Positions 51,536 through 61,039 are shown, counted from the stretch's first letter. The stretch is 64,000 nucleotides of DNA from Kutzneria buriramensis (GCF_003387475.1 NZ_QUNO01000001.1:310001-374000); one strand, 5' to 3'. Notes: generated from the sequence alone by a model not told the origin. Numbers and translations: made by a program.

Positions 51536-53101
51536 ATGGTGTTCCGTAGTTCCTTCCCCGATGTGGACATCCCCACGCAGCCGGTGCACGAGCTGATCTT
51601 CCGTGGGCTGGCCGAGAAGGCCGACCGACCCGCCCTGATCGACGGCATCACCGGCATGACCATCACCTACGGCGAGTTCGCCGCCGCCGTCGACCGGCTC
51701 GGCGCGGCCCTGGCCGAACGCGGGGTGCGCAAGGGCGACGTCATCGGCGTGTTCGCGCCCAACACCCCCGGGTACGCCATCACCCTGCACGGCATCCTGC
51801 GCGCCGGCGCCGTCGCCACCACCGCGAACGCGCTGTACACCGCCGAGGAGGTCGCCGGCCAGCTCACCGACGCCGGCGCCAAGGCGCTGTTCACCGTCTC
51901 CGGGTTCCTGGATCGGGCCACCGCCGCCGCCAAGCTCGCCGGCATCACCGACGTCTACGTCTTCGACAAGGCCGACGGTCATGTGAGCCTCTCCGACCTG
52001 CTCGCTTCGACCGCCCCCGCGCCGTCGATCTCCTTCGACACCGCCGAGGACCTCGCCGTGCTGCCCTACTCCTCGGGCACCACCGGCAGGGCCAAGGGCG
52101 TCATGCTCACCCACCGGGCGCTCGTGGCGAACATCGTGCAGACCGACGCCATGATGGACACGTCCAACATCGGTCGGGTGCTGGCCGTGCTGCCGTTCTT
52201 CCACATCTACGGCATGCAGGTCACCCTCAACCACGCGCTCGCCATCGGCGCCACCGTCGTCACCATGCCGAAGTTCGACCTCGCCGAGTTCCTCCGCGTC
52301 ATCGCCGAACACCGCACCGACCGCGTCTACATCGCGCCCCCGGTCGCCGTCGCGCTCGCCAAGCACCCCATGGTCGACTCCTACGACCTGTCCGCCATGA
52401 AGGTCCTCTTCTCCGGCGCCGCGCCGCTCGACGAGGAACTCGCCGAAGCCGTCCACAAGCGCCTCGGCTGCAAGATCAAGCAGGGCTACGGCATGACCGA
52501 GATGAGTCCCGTCAGCCACACCATCCCCGACGACCGGGACGACATCGCCATCGGCACCGTCGGCCTCATCCTGCCCAACATGGAGAACAAGGTCGTCGAC
52601 CTGGCGACGGGTGAGGAGCTCGGCGTCGGCGAACGCGGCGAGCTCTGGTGCAATGGGCCCAACGTGATGAAGGGCTACCTCAACAATCCCGAGGCCACCG
52701 CCGCCACCCTCGACTCCGACGGCTACCTGCACACCGGCGACGTCGCCGTCATCGACGAGAACGGCGTCGTCAGCATCGTCGACCGGGTCAAGGAACTCAT
52801 CAAGTACAAGGGCTACCAGGTCCCGCCGGCCGAGCTCGAGGCCCTCCTGCTCACCCACCCCCAGATCGCCGACGCCGCCGTCATCGGCGTGCGGGACGCC
52901 GAAGGCGAGGAGGTCCCCAAGGCCTTCGTCGTCACCCAGGCCGACGCCGCCATGACCGCCGACGACGTCATGACCTTCGTCGCCGACCGCGTAGCCCCCC
53001 ACAAGAAGGTCCGCGTGGTCGAATTCCTCGACGCCATCCCCAAGTCCGCCTCCGGCAAGATCCTCCGCAAGGACCTCCGCGCCCGGGAAGCGGCGAAGTA
53101 G
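51536..53101 (+). CDS. 4-coumarate:CoA ligase-like acyl-CoA synthetase
   Basis: A 521-residue ANL-superfamily enzyme that adenylates a carboxylic acid and passes it to CoA. YSSGTTGRAKGVMLTH is the AMP/phosphate loop, QGYGMTEMSPVSH the A5 motif, YLHTGDVAVIDENGVVSIVDR (in pieces) the hinge, and the final PKSASGKILRKDLR carries the catalytic lysine. The 4CL-type pattern suggests a phenylpropanoid-like or fatty acid; the true substrate is not known. ATG 51536 is the family-consistent start. Confidence 0.95.
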   Translation: MVFRSSFPDVDIPTQPVHELIFRGLAEKADRPALIDGITGMTITYGEFAAAVDRLGAALAERGVRKGDVIGVFAPNTPGYAITLHGILRAGAVATTANALYTAEEVAGQLTDAGAKALFTVSGFLDRATAAAKLAGITDVYVFDKADGHVSLSDLLASTAPAPSISFDTAEDLAVLPYSSGTTGRAKGVMLTHRALVANIVQTDAMMDTSNIGRVLAVLPFFHIYGMQVTLNHALAIGATVVTMPKFDLAEFLRVIAEHRTDRVYIAPPVAVALAKHPMVDSYDLSAMKVLFSGAAPLDEELAEAVHKRLGCKIKQGYGMTEMSPVSHTIPDDRDDIAIGTVGLILPNMENKVVDLATGEELGVGERGELWCNGPNVMKGYLNNPEATAATLDSDGYLHTGDVAVIDENGVVSIVDRVKELIKYKGYQVPPAELEALLLTHPQIADAAVIGVRDAEGEEVPKAFVVTQADAAMTADDVMTFVADRVAPHKKVRVVEFLDAIPKSASGKILRKDLRAREAAK

Positions 53102-53285
53102 CGGATGTAATTGAAGGCTCGGTAGTTGGAGGTTTCGAGGACTTCCTGGCGCAGACCTTGAGCTGTGCCAGGAAGTTCGTCATACGCCCCCGCCCCCCGC
53201 CCTGTCATCGGGTGGCGAGGAGAAATCCCAGCGCCGCCATGGATGCCCGTCCGGCACCTGGCCTGCCGCCATGAGCTTGGGGATC

Positions 53286-53768
53286 TCAGCCAGCGGCATC
53301 CGCCCGACCTGACGGCGGCTTCTTGCGCGTAGCCCGCCACGCGTCCCAGAACGCCCGCTGTTCCTCGACCGTCGCCACCTGGTCGACGGGGGCGTCATCA
53401 AAGGTCTTCACGACGTCATCCCTGCCTACGGGCCTCCCCGGGCGCAGAACATAGACCCGCCCGCCGCCGCTCATGTCACGTTGCATCCCGCTCGGGTAGG
53501 TATCGCGCCGTGATCCCTGCACCGCGATCGTCAAGCCGTCCGGTTCAAGCTGACGACGTAGGCGAACCAGTGCCTCGAACATGTCCGGTCCCGTGGCGGT
53601 GTAAGGACAGGGGTAGGCCCCTTGGCGTGTGACCAATTCGATCCGATAGGTCGGCACCGGTCCGTCGTAACCGACCAGCCATGCCCGCAACCGCGTCTGC
53701 TCAGGCTGACCGTCTCGCACAACCACAATTTCTCGGTCGACCATGAGTCTCGGATACCTGTCCACCAT
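53286..53768 (-). CDS. Hypothetical protein
   Basis: A 160-residue soluble protein with alternating beta strands (REIVVVRDGQPEQTRLRAWL, then YRIELVTRQGAYP) and a helix with MFEALVRLRRQLEPDGLTI. The C-terminal tail is basic and Arg/Lys-rich. ATG 53768 or 53744 may be used. Its neighbour is an Imm33-like gene on the other strand. No family is recognised; a role in a small immunity-gene island is possible but unproven. Confidence 0.6.
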   Translation of the reverse strand: MVDRYPRLMVDREIVVVRDGQPEQTRLRAWLVGYDGPVPTYRIELVTRQGAYPCPYTATGPDMFEALVRLRRQLEPDGLTIAVQGSRRDTYPSGMQRDMSGGGRVYVLRPGRPVGRDDVVKTFDDAPVDQVATVEEQRAFWDAWRATRKKPPSGRADAAG

Positions 53769-53951
53769 GACGTGAATCCAATCAGGCTGACCGACGCCGC
53801 TGAAGCAAAGCTTCAGTTACTGCGACCTCGGGTTCTTGTTGATAGTCGGAGGCGTGTCGTGGCGAACCGGCACCTGAAGCAGGTCTCTCCTCTTGCCGGC
53901 GCGGCAGTCGGTTCGGACAACAGACGCCGTACCACGGTGGAGGATGTACGC

Positions 53952-54305
53952 GTGCGGCTTCGGAGGGTGCAGCGGAAGGTGTGTCGACGGTTTGGTGTGG
54001 TGCCGGCGATACCGGCGGCGGGCACGATGATCGGCATCGCGCCGTCGAGGGGGCGGGATCTGTTGCCGTTGAACGCAGTGCGGTATCCGCCGGAGGGGCA
54101 GAGCAACGGTTGGTACGTGTGGCGAGGCGGCGAGATCCCGAATGATCAGGACGACTTCTTTGTGCCGAGCCACGTTGAGCACCTCGGGGACCATGCGCCG
54201 GAGTTGATCCCGTACCTGGCGCTGCCGCCGGGATGGGGAGTGGTGCTCGCGAAGGGCCATGAGGACGTGTGGTTCGACGAGAACCTCGTCAGTCCCAGGA
54301 GTTGA
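53952..54305 (+). CDS. Imm33-like (DUF2185-type) immunity domain protein
   Basis: A 117-residue single-domain protein. NGWYVWRGGEIPNDQDDFF, VPSHVEHLGDHAPELIPYL and LPPGWGVVLAKGHEDVWFDE match the Imm33 pattern I know from polymorphic-toxin immunity proteins. The start VCRRFGVVP...MIGIAPSRG also fits the family. No toxin, WXG100 or secretion gene is near, so it may be an orphan immunity gene that protects against toxins of other strains. GTG 53952 follows GGAGG. Its 3' end overlaps the next minus-strand gene by 17 bp. Confidence 0.65.
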   Translation: MRLRRVQRKVCRRFGVVPAIPAAGTMIGIAPSRGRDLLPLNAVRYPPEGQSNGWYVWRGGEIPNDQDDFFVPSHVEHLGDHAPELIPYLALPPGWGVVLAKGHEDVWFDENLVSPRS

Positions 54306-54723
54306 AGATGACTTCGCCGGCGGTGGCGGGGCGCCAGTAGCGGATGTGGTGGTGTTCGACGTCCGTCAACATCGAGAGGTCGCAGCTGCTGAGGGGCGTG
54401 CTCAAAGCAGCGGTGGTCAGGACGTCGAAGCCATGGAAGGACGGAGCCAGATCGGGGCGGTCGATGAAGGTCGGTAGCCAGCTGTCCAGGGGCAGGGTGA
54501 CGAAGGCGAGGAGCGGCAGCGTCGAGTTGCAGATGACGCCGACGTCGTCGCTGTAGCCGACCCGGATCACCAACAGGTGGAAGTTGGGGGTGACGCCGGC
54601 TGGGCGGAATTCCAGGACGCGGCCGACCGAATAGCCGAGGGTCTTGAAGGTCCGTACGTCGACGGGCACGGGCGGCGGGGAGTGGACGTGCCAGAAGCCG
54701 GTGACACCGCGGGGAAGCTGCAC
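54289..54723 (-). CDS. Hypothetical protein ending in FNSWD
   Basis: A 144-residue protein. VGRVLEFRPAGVTPNFHLLVI, GVICNSTLPLLAFV and a C-terminal HIRYWRPATAGEVIFNSWD have the look of a conserved actinobacterial family of unknown function. The reading frame has normal codon bias. GTG 54723 is the best start, but ribosome-site support is weak. It converges on, and overlaps, the Imm33-like gene, and may belong with it. Confidence 0.65.
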   Translation of the reverse strand: MQLPRGVTGFWHVHSPPPVPVDVRTFKTLGYSVGRVLEFRPAGVTPNFHLLVIRVGYSDDVGVICNSTLPLLAFVTLPLDSWLPTFIDRPDLAPSFHGFDVLTTAALSTPLSSCDLSMLTDVEHHHIRYWRPATAGEVIFNSWD

Positions 54724-54770
54724 GACACCGAAGATACGGAACCGGAGATACGACACCGCCGAAAATAAGG

Positions 54771-54808
54771 GACTGCCCCGGACCAGGGGGGTGGGTGCCG
54801 GGGCAGTC
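54771..54808. terminator. Hairpin, possible terminator
   Basis: A perfect 11-bp stem (54771-54781 with 54798-54808) and a 16-base loop, 48 bp upstream of the minus-strand hypothetical gene. It could end transcription coming from the right or act in the leader. Confidence 0.45.
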
Positions 54809-54956
54809 GTGCTCGCCTCCGTCATGGGGGGATGGACGGGGCGCGCGCAACAAGGGTACGGCCTCGGCGCGACTTTCACCGGATCGGCGCGAGGTTGCCT
54901 GTATCGCGGCTGATCAACGCGTTGTACGGTGCCCTGCATGGGACCTGCGACCTGAC

Positions 54957-55157
54957 ATGGACAGCGAAGAGGACGACGAGGTGCTGCCGGACTACCGCGA
55001 ACCTCGCACGGTGTGCCACCTCTGCGGCGGCGTGGGTGAGATCGCCCACCCGGTGCTGGGGGTCCTCGGCGGCGTCCCGCGAACGGTCAACGCGGGCCGG
55101 GTCTGCTACCTGTGCGACGGCGACTCGGCCCTGCCGGGCCTGTGCCCGCCCCTCTAG
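54957..55157 (+). CDS. Small zinc-ribbon-like protein
   Basis: A 66-residue acidic protein with two CxxC pairs, CHLCGGVGE and CYLCDGD, and a final GLCPP. This is a rubredoxin-like or DnaJ-type zinc-binding pattern. No other domain is present. It may bind RNA or protein, but function is unknown. The start codon has little ribosome-site support. It ends with a 4-bp overlap against the convergent secreted-protein gene. Confidence 0.6.
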   Translation: MDSEEDDEVLPDYREPRTVCHLCGGVGEIAHPVLGVLGGVPRTVNAGRVCYLCDGDSALPGLCPPL

Positions 55158-56305
55158 CCGACGTCGGCGGGGAACAGCCGAGGCGCGTACTCGGGGATGG
55201 CGGGGCCGATGGCAGCGACCGTCCCGCCGGCGAGGTCCAAGGCCTGCAACTGGGTGGTCACCGGCTGGTGAATGCTGATCGGGTGGCTGTTGCGCAACAG
55301 GTACAGCCGCCCGGGATGCCGCACGGAGTAGGCGAGCCCGGCGACGGACGGCAGGGTGGCGTCGAGCAGTGAGTACGTCCGCCGAGCGCCGGAAGCCAGG
55401 TCGACGGTGATCACCTGAGTGGGCACGGTCGGCTTCGAGGCGGAGACGCCGAAGGCGAAGGACCGGCCGCCGGGGGACAAGGCGCCGGACAGGCTCACAC
55501 CGTCGAACCAGGCGTCGGGGAGCTGGGTGAACGTGCCCCGCTTGACGAGCCAATACCCGGCGAAGGTGTGCACAAGGGCGACGCCATCGGCGCTGAGCTG
55601 CATGCCGTCGGCGATGCTGCCGTCGGGCGCCTGTACGGGCGAGAACTCGCCGCCGCGAACGGCGGAGACGATGGTGCCGGACTCGGTGACCGAATAGAGA
55701 CGGTCATCCCCGTACGCCAGCGGGAACGCCACATCGGGGGCGCCGAAGCGAAGGGCGCCCTCGTACTGCATCACAAGCGAACCGAGACCGCCGAGCGCGG
55801 CGGGGTAGGTCGCCAGGACGGAACCCCGGCTGACCGGCAACGCTGGGTAACTGCGCAGCACCACGCCAACGCCGTCGACGGGCTGCATGGTGACGATCTC
55901 GGTCCCGGACGGCGTGAGGTCGATGGGCACCTCACCCTGACGAACAGTGAGCCGCAGCGGGATCACGAAAGAGGCCTGGGCCGGGCCGACGCCGAGGGTG
56001 AGAGTCCTTGTGCCATCGGCATTGTCGACGTCGAGGTCCACGGCGTCGAACAGGAACCGCGAGCCGGCGCGGGACGCCCCGCTGACCATGGTCGCGGAAC
56101 TGGCGGAAACCCCGAACCGCAGCGTGCGGGGCACCCGGTTGTCCTCGACGGCGACCTTGCCGTCCGTGCCGTAGACACGGAGCGTGGTGCCGCCGACCTC
56201 GTAGTGCTCGGCAACACCGAACACGTGCTCGTCGCACACGGGCGAGGCCTGGGCCACGCCGGAACTGACCAGCATCAACGCCGCCACAACCGGCAAAAGC
56301 CTCAT
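55154..56305 (-). CDS. Secreted beta-propeller-like protein
   Basis: A 383-residue exported protein. The signal peptide is short ([19 protein letters not shown]). The mature part is nearly all beta strand with repeated blades such as [35 protein letters not shown] and [18 protein letters not shown]. This fits a six- or seven-bladed propeller, but no catalytic motif is visible. Binding or sensing outside the cell is the likely role. It is divergent from gpmA with about 50 bp between starts. Confidence 0.7.
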   Translation of the reverse strand: MRLLPVVAALMLVSSGVAQASPVCDEHVFGVAEHYEVGGTTLRVYGTDGKVAVEDNRVPRTLRFGVSASSATMVSGASRAGSRFLFDAVDLDVDNADGTRTLTLGVGPAQASFVIPLRLTVRQGEVPIDLTPSGTEIVTMQPVDGVGVVLRSYPALPVSRGSVLATYPAALGGLGSLVMQYEGALRFGAPDVAFPLAYGDDRLYSVTESGTIVSAVRGGEFSPVQAPDGSIADGMQLSADGVALVHTFAGYWLVKRGTFTQLPDAWFDGVSLSGALSPGGRSFAFGVSASKPTVPTQVITVDLASGARRTYSLLDATLPSVAGLAYSVRHPGRLYLLRNSHPISIHQPVTTQLQALDLAGGTVAAIGPAIPEYAPRLFPADVG

Positions 56306-56354
56306 GACGGTGACCGTAGCGGATCATGGAACCCGGTCTGGCAGGCTTGCCGCC

Positions 56355-57092
56355 ATGAGCCTTGTCCTGCTGCGTCACGGTGAGAGCGTCTGGAACGCCG
56401 AGAACCTGTTCACCGGTTGGGTGGACGTCCCCCTGTCCGAGAAGGGCCTCGCGGAGGCCAAGCGCGGCGGCGAGCTGCTGAAGGACGCGGGCCTGCTGCC
56501 CGACGTGCTGCACACCTCGCTGCTGCGCCGGGCCATCTCCACGGCCAACATCGCGCTGGACACGGCCGACCGGCACTGGATCCCGGTCCGCCGCGACTGG
56601 CGCCTCAACGAGCGCCACTACGGCGCCCTCCAGGGCAAGAACAAGAAGCAGACCCTGGACGAGTACGGCGAGGAGCAGTTCATGCTCTGGCGCCGCTCGT
56701 ACGACACCCCGCCGCCGGAGATCGAGCTGGGCAGCGAGTTCAGCCAGGACGCGGACCCCCGCTACGCCGACCTCGGCCCGACCGCGCCCCGCACGGAGTG
56801 CCTGAAGGACGTCGTCGCCCGGCTGCTGCCGTACTGGGAGTCGGCGATCGTGCCGGACCTCAAGGCCGGCAGGACGGTGCTGGTCGCCGCGCACGGCAAC
56901 TCGCTGCGTGCCCTGGTCAAGCACCTGGACGGCGTCTCCGACGACGCGATCGCCAAGCTGAACATCCCGACTGGCATCCCGCTGCGCTACGACCTGGACG
57001 AGAACCTGCAGCCGGTCACGCCGGGCGGCACCTACCTCGACCCGGACGCGGCCGCGGACGCCATCCAGGCCGTCGCCAACCAGGGGCGCTGA
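56355..57092 (+). CDS. gpmA: 2,3-bisphosphoglycerate-dependent phosphoglycerate mutase
   Basis: A 245-residue glycolytic mutase. [20 protein letters not shown] holds the phospho-accepting His8, [12 protein letters not shown] the acid, and [16 protein letters not shown] the second histidine. Length and motifs are those of dPGM. In M. tuberculosis gpm1 (Rv0489) precedes senX3; here an aldo/keto reductase pair has been inserted between them. Confidence 0.97.
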   Translation: MSLVLLRHGESVWNAENLFTGWVDVPLSEKGLAEAKRGGELLKDAGLLPDVLHTSLLRRAISTANIALDTADRHWIPVRRDWRLNERHYGALQGKNKKQTLDEYGEEQFMLWRRSYDTPPPEIELGSEFSQDADPRYADLGPTAPRTECLKDVVARLLPYWESAIVPDLKAGRTVLVAAHGNSLRALVKHLDGVSDDAIAKLNIPTGIPLRYDLDENLQPVTPGGTYLDPDAAADAIQAVANQGR

Positions 57093-57126
57093 GCACGCGG
57101 GCCGCCAACGGCGTCGGCCCGAATCC

Positions 57127-57771
57127 TCACCGCACCCCGAGGTCCCGCGCCCGCAGCCCGGCCTGGAACCGGGAGTCGGCCGCGAGCAGCTCCATCAGCT
57201 CCGCCACCCGCCGCCGGTACGTCCGCAGCGACAGGCCGAGCCGTCGCGCCGCGGCCTCGTCGGTGAGCCCGGTGCCGAGCATCTGGGCGACCTCGCGGCT
57301 GCGCTCGTCCAGCGCGAGCCCGTCGAACTCGGCCAGGTCGACGCCGGAGTCCCAGGTGGCCTCGAACAACATCGCCAGCCCGGCGACCAGCTCGGGCGTC
57401 CGGACTATGGCGTAGTTGCGCACGCCGTCGACCGGCGGACCGGCGGTGATCGCGATCTTGCGGTCGACGATGATCGTCTCGTGGGACAGCGGCGTGTGAC
57501 AGAGCCGCACGCCGAGACCGGCTTCGGCCAGCACGGACAGCCGCGCGGCGGCGACGGAGTCGTCGAGGATGCTCGCGTGGTAGACCTTGCGCACCCGGAC
57601 GCCGGCCGCGGTCCGCGCCCGCATCCGTTCGGCCATGCCCTCGGCCTGCTCGATCGCCGCCCACGTCGCGATGTCCGAGGCGGCGCAGGTGAACTCGTGT
57701 TCGGCCTCGAAAAGGTGATACGCCTTGGCGCGCAGCTCGTGTGCCCCGCGCAGGATGACGACTTGGTCCAC
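57127..57771 (-). CDS. LuxR-type HTH regulator with a shortened N-terminus
   Basis: About 214 residues. The central part (RGAHELRAKAYHLFEAEHEF to RTPELVAGLAMLFEATW) is the phospholipase D-like sensor region of a Streptomyces-type regulator family. The C-terminal LuxR HTH follows (SREVAQMLGTGLTDEAAARRLGLSLRTYRRRV, in pieces). Related proteins have an additional ~80-residue N-terminal helical domain that is missing here. In-frame starts exist at 57849, 57798, 57789 and 57771; the last has GGAG upstream and avoids the divergent gene's start. Confidence 0.75.
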   Translation of the reverse strand: MDQVVILRGAHELRAKAYHLFEAEHEFTCAASDIATWAAIEQAEGMAERMRARTAAGVRVRKVYHASILDDSVAAARLSVLAEAGLGVRLCHTPLSHETIIVDRKIAITAGPPVDGVRNYAIVRTPELVAGLAMLFEATWDSGVDLAEFDGLALDERSREVAQMLGTGLTDEAAARRLGLSLRTYRRRVAELMELLAADSRFQAGLRARDLGVR

Positions 57772-57847
57772 CCCGAAAGTCTCCGCCACCGTGGACACTT
57801 CTGGCCAACCCCGAGCAATTCGGTCCGCTCGGGACGAGGCTGAACCC

Positions 57848-58720
57848 ATGACATCGAACATCTCCGCGACGAAGTCGGGGCACTGGGACCTGGGCGGTCG
57901 GCAGGTGGCGCGCGTCGGGTACGGCACGATGCAGCTCACCGGTCCGGGGGTGATGGGTCCGCCGAAGGACCGCGCCGAGGCGGTCGCCGTGCTGCGCCGG
58001 GCCGTCGAGCTGGGCGTCAACCACATCGACACCAGCGACTACTACGGCCCGTACGTGGCCAACGAGATCCTCCGCGAGGCGCTGCACCCGTACGCCGACG
58101 ATCTGGTCCTGGTGACCAAGGTCGGCGCGCTGCGCACGCCGGACGGCGGCTGGCCGGAGGCGCTGAGCCCGGACGAGCTGCGCCAGGCCGTGCACGACAA
58201 CCTCACCCGCCTGGGCGTGGAGCAGATCGACGTGGTGAACCTCCGCATGCCGGGATTCGCCGCGCCGGAGCCGCGCTCCCTGGAAGAGCCGTTCACGGTG
58301 CTGGCCGAGCTCAAGGAGCAGGGCCTGATCGGGCACCTCGGTGTGAGCAACGTCACTGCCGACCAGCTCGCCGAGGCCCAGCGGATCGCACCGGTCGTCT
58401 GCGTGCAGAACCTCTACAACATCGCGAACCGGCAGGACGAGCAGCTCGTCCGCAGTTGCGACGACCAGGGCATCGCCTACGTGCCGTTCTTCCCGCTCGG
58501 CGGTTTCCAGCTGGTGGACGATCCGCGCATCAAGGCGGTCGCCGACCGGCACAACGCCACGGTGCCGCAGGTGGCCCTGGCCTGGCTGCTCCAGCGCTCG
58601 CCGAACCTGCTCGCGATCCCCGGCACCTCGTCGCTCGCGCACCTCGAGGAGAACATCGCCGGCGCCTCCCTGCGCCTGTCGGACGACGACGTCACCGCCC
58701 TGGAGCCGGTCGCCGCCTGA
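57848..58720 (+). CDS. Aldo/keto reductase
   Basis: A 290-residue (beta/alpha)8 oxidoreductase using NADPH. DTSDYYGPYVANEILREAL holds the catalytic Asp and Tyr, and VLVTKVGAL the Lys. The usual catalytic His is replaced: VVNLRMPG is found where YQLHRPD-type motifs normally lie, as in YdbC-type members. FPLGGF and LAIPGTSSLAHLEEN are cofactor contacts. The substrate is unknown. ATG 57848 is shared almost base for base with a possible regulator start, so the two genes are tightly divergent. Confidence 0.92.
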   Translation: MTSNISATKSGHWDLGGRQVARVGYGTMQLTGPGVMGPPKDRAEAVAVLRRAVELGVNHIDTSDYYGPYVANEILREALHPYADDLVLVTKVGALRTPDGGWPEALSPDELRQAVHDNLTRLGVEQIDVVNLRMPGFAAPEPRSLEEPFTVLAELKEQGLIGHLGVSNVTADQLAEAQRIAPVVCVQNLYNIANRQDEQLVRSCDDQGIAYVPFFPLGGFQLVDDPRIKAVADRHNATVPQVALAWLLQRSPNLLAIPGTSSLAHLEENIAGASLRLSDDDVTALEPVAA

Positions 58721-58745
58721 TCTTCACCCGCCCGAGTGCTCCCGT

Positions 58746-58800
58746 TGCCACATGCGCTTCCCACTTGCCTTCTGGCGCCACGTGGGAAGCGCATGTGGCA
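58746..58800. repeat. Perfect 19-bp inverted repeat
   Basis: TGCCACATGCGCTTCCCAC (58746-58764) is matched exactly by its reverse complement at 58782-58800 around a 17-base loop. It lies 25 bp after the reductase gene and 122 bp before senX3. The stem is longer than the window's other terminators, and there is no T-tract. Confidence 0.8.
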
Positions 58801-58922
58801 CCTCAAGGACACGAGTGGGTGAACGAGAGGCGACGCGGCGTGGAACAGTGCCGTTCAGAGGTGTCGCCGGTGTCACGGTTGCGGCCCGAGGGGTAGGCCG
58901 GCAGGCCCCTGACCTGCTTACG

Positions 58923-60203
58923 ATGCGTGGCGTGACCGCATCGGGCTACTTCGCCCTGTCGATCGGCCTACTGGTGATCGGCTTGCTGGTTGGTTCCCTC
59001 ATCGGCCGCGCGACGGCCCGGAGGACCTCTTCGCAGCCGGTCGTACTGACCGTTTCCGATCTCGTGCAACGCGTGGTGCATTCCGCGCACAACGGCGTCG
59101 TCGTGCTCAACCACTTCGGCGACGTGGTGCTGCACAACCCGCGCGCCGCCGCGCTGGGCGTGGTCAAGGGCTCGCAGGTCGACGACCGCGCCCGCAAGGC
59201 GGCCGAGCTGGTCGCCGCCTCCGGCGAGGTGATGGAGGTCGACCTGTCGCCGCTCCAGTCGCGCGGCGGCCGGCAGCCCGAGGCGGTCCGCGCCGAGGTC
59301 CGCCCGCTGGGCGACGGCTTCACCGTGGTCGACGCGAGCGACGAGTCCGAGGCCGTCCGCCTGGAGGCGATCCGCCGCGACTTCGTGGCCAACGTCAGCC
59401 ACGAGCTCAAGACCCCGGTCGGCGCGCTCGCGCTGCTGGCCGAGGCCGTCCTGGACGCGGCCGACGACCAGGTCGAGGTGCGCCGGTTCAGCAGCAAGAT
59501 CCTGCACGAGGCGACCCGGCTGGGCCGCCTGGTCACCGAACTGATCGCGCTGTCCCGGTTGCAGGGCGCCGAGCAGCTGCCGGAGATGACGCCGGTCTCG
59601 GTGGACGAGGTCGTGCGCGAGGCGCTGGGCCGCAGCCGGCTGGCCGCCGAGTCCGCCGGCATCGAGATCACCACCGACGCCGGCAGCGACCTCGTCGTCG
59701 ACGGGGACCGGACGCTGCTGGTCACGGCCCTGAGCAACCTGCTCGACAACGCCATCGCGTACTCGCAGCCGGGCAGCCCGGTGTCGGTCAGCCGCCGCAC
59801 CGCGGACGGCTTCGTCGAGATCGCGGTCACCGACCGCGGCATGGGCATCGCCCCCGACCAGCAGCACCGGGTCTTCGAGCGGTTCTACCGGGCCGACCCG
59901 GCCCGCTCGCGGATGACCGGCGGCACCGGGCTGGGGCTGGCCATCGTCAAGCATGTCGCCGCCAACCACGGCGGCGAGGTGAAGCTGTGGAGTCTGCCCG
60001 GCACCGGGTCGACCTTCACACTGCGGATCCCGGCCCACGGCGCCCCCGTGCCGCGGGACGGCGACGAACCGGAAGGAACGCGGCCCGAGGCCGTGAGCGA
60101 CAGGAACAACGGGCACGTCCCGACCGGAGACACCAGGCTCGTCCCGACCTGGGCGGATGGTGCGGACGCCGGCGACGGCGGCGATCATGGAGGAAAACTG
60201 TGA
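58923..60203 (+). CDS. senX3: SenX3-type sensor histidine kinase
   Basis: A 426-residue membrane kinase. One or two short helices (about 9-28) anchor it. A PAS-like domain (about 40-145) is followed by the HisKA box FVANVSHELKTPVGALA with His160 and an HATPase domain with LLDNAIAYSQPG and GGTGLGLAIVKH. The C-terminus has a polar tail of about 55 residues. It should phosphorylate RegX3 when phosphate is low. ATG 58923 or GTG 58932 may be used; ribosome-site support is weak. Confidence 0.94.
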   Translation: MRGVTASGYFALSIGLLVIGLLVGSLIGRATARRTSSQPVVLTVSDLVQRVVHSAHNGVVVLNHFGDVVLHNPRAAALGVVKGSQVDDRARKAAELVAASGEVMEVDLSPLQSRGGRQPEAVRAEVRPLGDGFTVVDASDESEAVRLEAIRRDFVANVSHELKTPVGALALLAEAVLDAADDQVEVRRFSSKILHEATRLGRLVTELIALSRLQGAEQLPEMTPVSVDEVVREALGRSRLAAESAGIEITTDAGSDLVVDGDRTLLVTALSNLLDNAIAYSQPGSPVSVSRRTADGFVEIAVTDRGMGIAPDQQHRVFERFYRADPARSRMTGGTGLGLAIVKHVAANHGGEVKLWSLPGTGSTFTLRIPAHGAPVPRDGDEPEGTRPEAVSDRNNGHVPTGDTRLVPTWADGADAGDGGDHGGKL

Positions 60204-60273
60204 CCGAGCTTGCGAGGGCACCAATGGGCTCAGAGACAGTCGCAGACTCGCCGAGCGCCAGCGAGGTGGGTCG

Positions 60274-60954
60274 GTGACAAGGGTGCTTATCGTCGAAGAC
60301 GAGGAGTCCTTCGCCGACCCGCTGGCCTTCCTGCTGCGCAAGGAGGGCTTCACCGCCGCGCTGGCCGGCACCGGCCAGGAGGCGCTCGAGGAGTTCGACC
60401 GCAACGGCGCCGACATCGTGCTGCTGGACCTGATGCTGCCCGGCATGAGCGGCACCGACGTGTGCAAGGCGCTGCGCCAGCGGTCGGCCGTGCCCGTGAT
60501 CATGGTCACGGCCCGGGACAGCGAGATCGACAAGGTCGTGGGCCTCGAGCTGGGCGCGGACGACTACGTCACCAAGCCGTACTCGGCGCGCGAGCTGATC
60601 GCCCGCATCCGCGCGGTGCTGCGTCGCGGCGGCGAGTCCGAGGAGCTGCTGCCGCAGGTCCTGGAGGCAGGCCCGGTCCGGATGGACGTGGAGCGCCACG
60701 TGGTCACCGTGGACGGCGCCGAGGTGTCGCTGCCGCTCAAGGAGTTCGACCTCCTGGAGTACCTGCTGCGCAACGTGGGCCGGGTGCTGACCCGAGGCCA
60801 GCTCATCGACCGGGTGTGGGGCGCCGACTACGTCGGCGACACCAAGACGCTGGACGTGCACGTCAAGCGGCTGCGGTCCAAGATCGAGCCGGACCCGTCC
60901 GCCCCGCAGCACCTGGTGACCGTGCGCGGGCTCGGCTACAAGTTCGAGTCCTGA
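60274..60954 (+). CDS. regX3: RegX3-type response regulator
   Basis: A 226-residue OmpR-family regulator. The receiver domain has VLIVEDEESFADPLAFLL, the phospho-accepting Asp52 in VLLDLMLPG and Lys101 in DYVTKPYS. The winged helix (about 130-226) ends in LDVHVKRLRSKIE and LVTVRGLGYKFE. It binds Pho-type boxes and activates phosphate-uptake genes in relatives. GTG 60274 follows GAGGTGGG; about 70 bp separate it from senX3. A terminator follows. Confidence 0.96.
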   Translation: MTRVLIVEDEESFADPLAFLLRKEGFTAALAGTGQEALEEFDRNGADIVLLDLMLPGMSGTDVCKALRQRSAVPVIMVTARDSEIDKVVGLELGADDYVTKPYSARELIARIRAVLRRGGESEELLPQVLEAGPVRMDVERHVVTVDGAEVSLPLKEFDLLEYLLRNVGRVLTRGQLIDRVWGADYVGDTKTLDVHVKRLRSKIEPDPSAPQHLVTVRGLGYKFES

Positions 60955-60966
60955 TCCCGCGTCGTG

Positions 60967-60999
60967 CCCCATCCGGTGGAAGCGCTTCACCGGATGGGG
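60967..60999 (+). terminator. Terminator after regX3
   Basis: A perfect 12-bp stem (60967-60978 with 60988-60999) and a 9-base loop, 12 bp after the stop. Confidence 0.85.
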
Positions 61000-61039
61000 G
61001 ATTACGGGATTGTCACGCTCGCCAGGTACGGTGCTCCGC

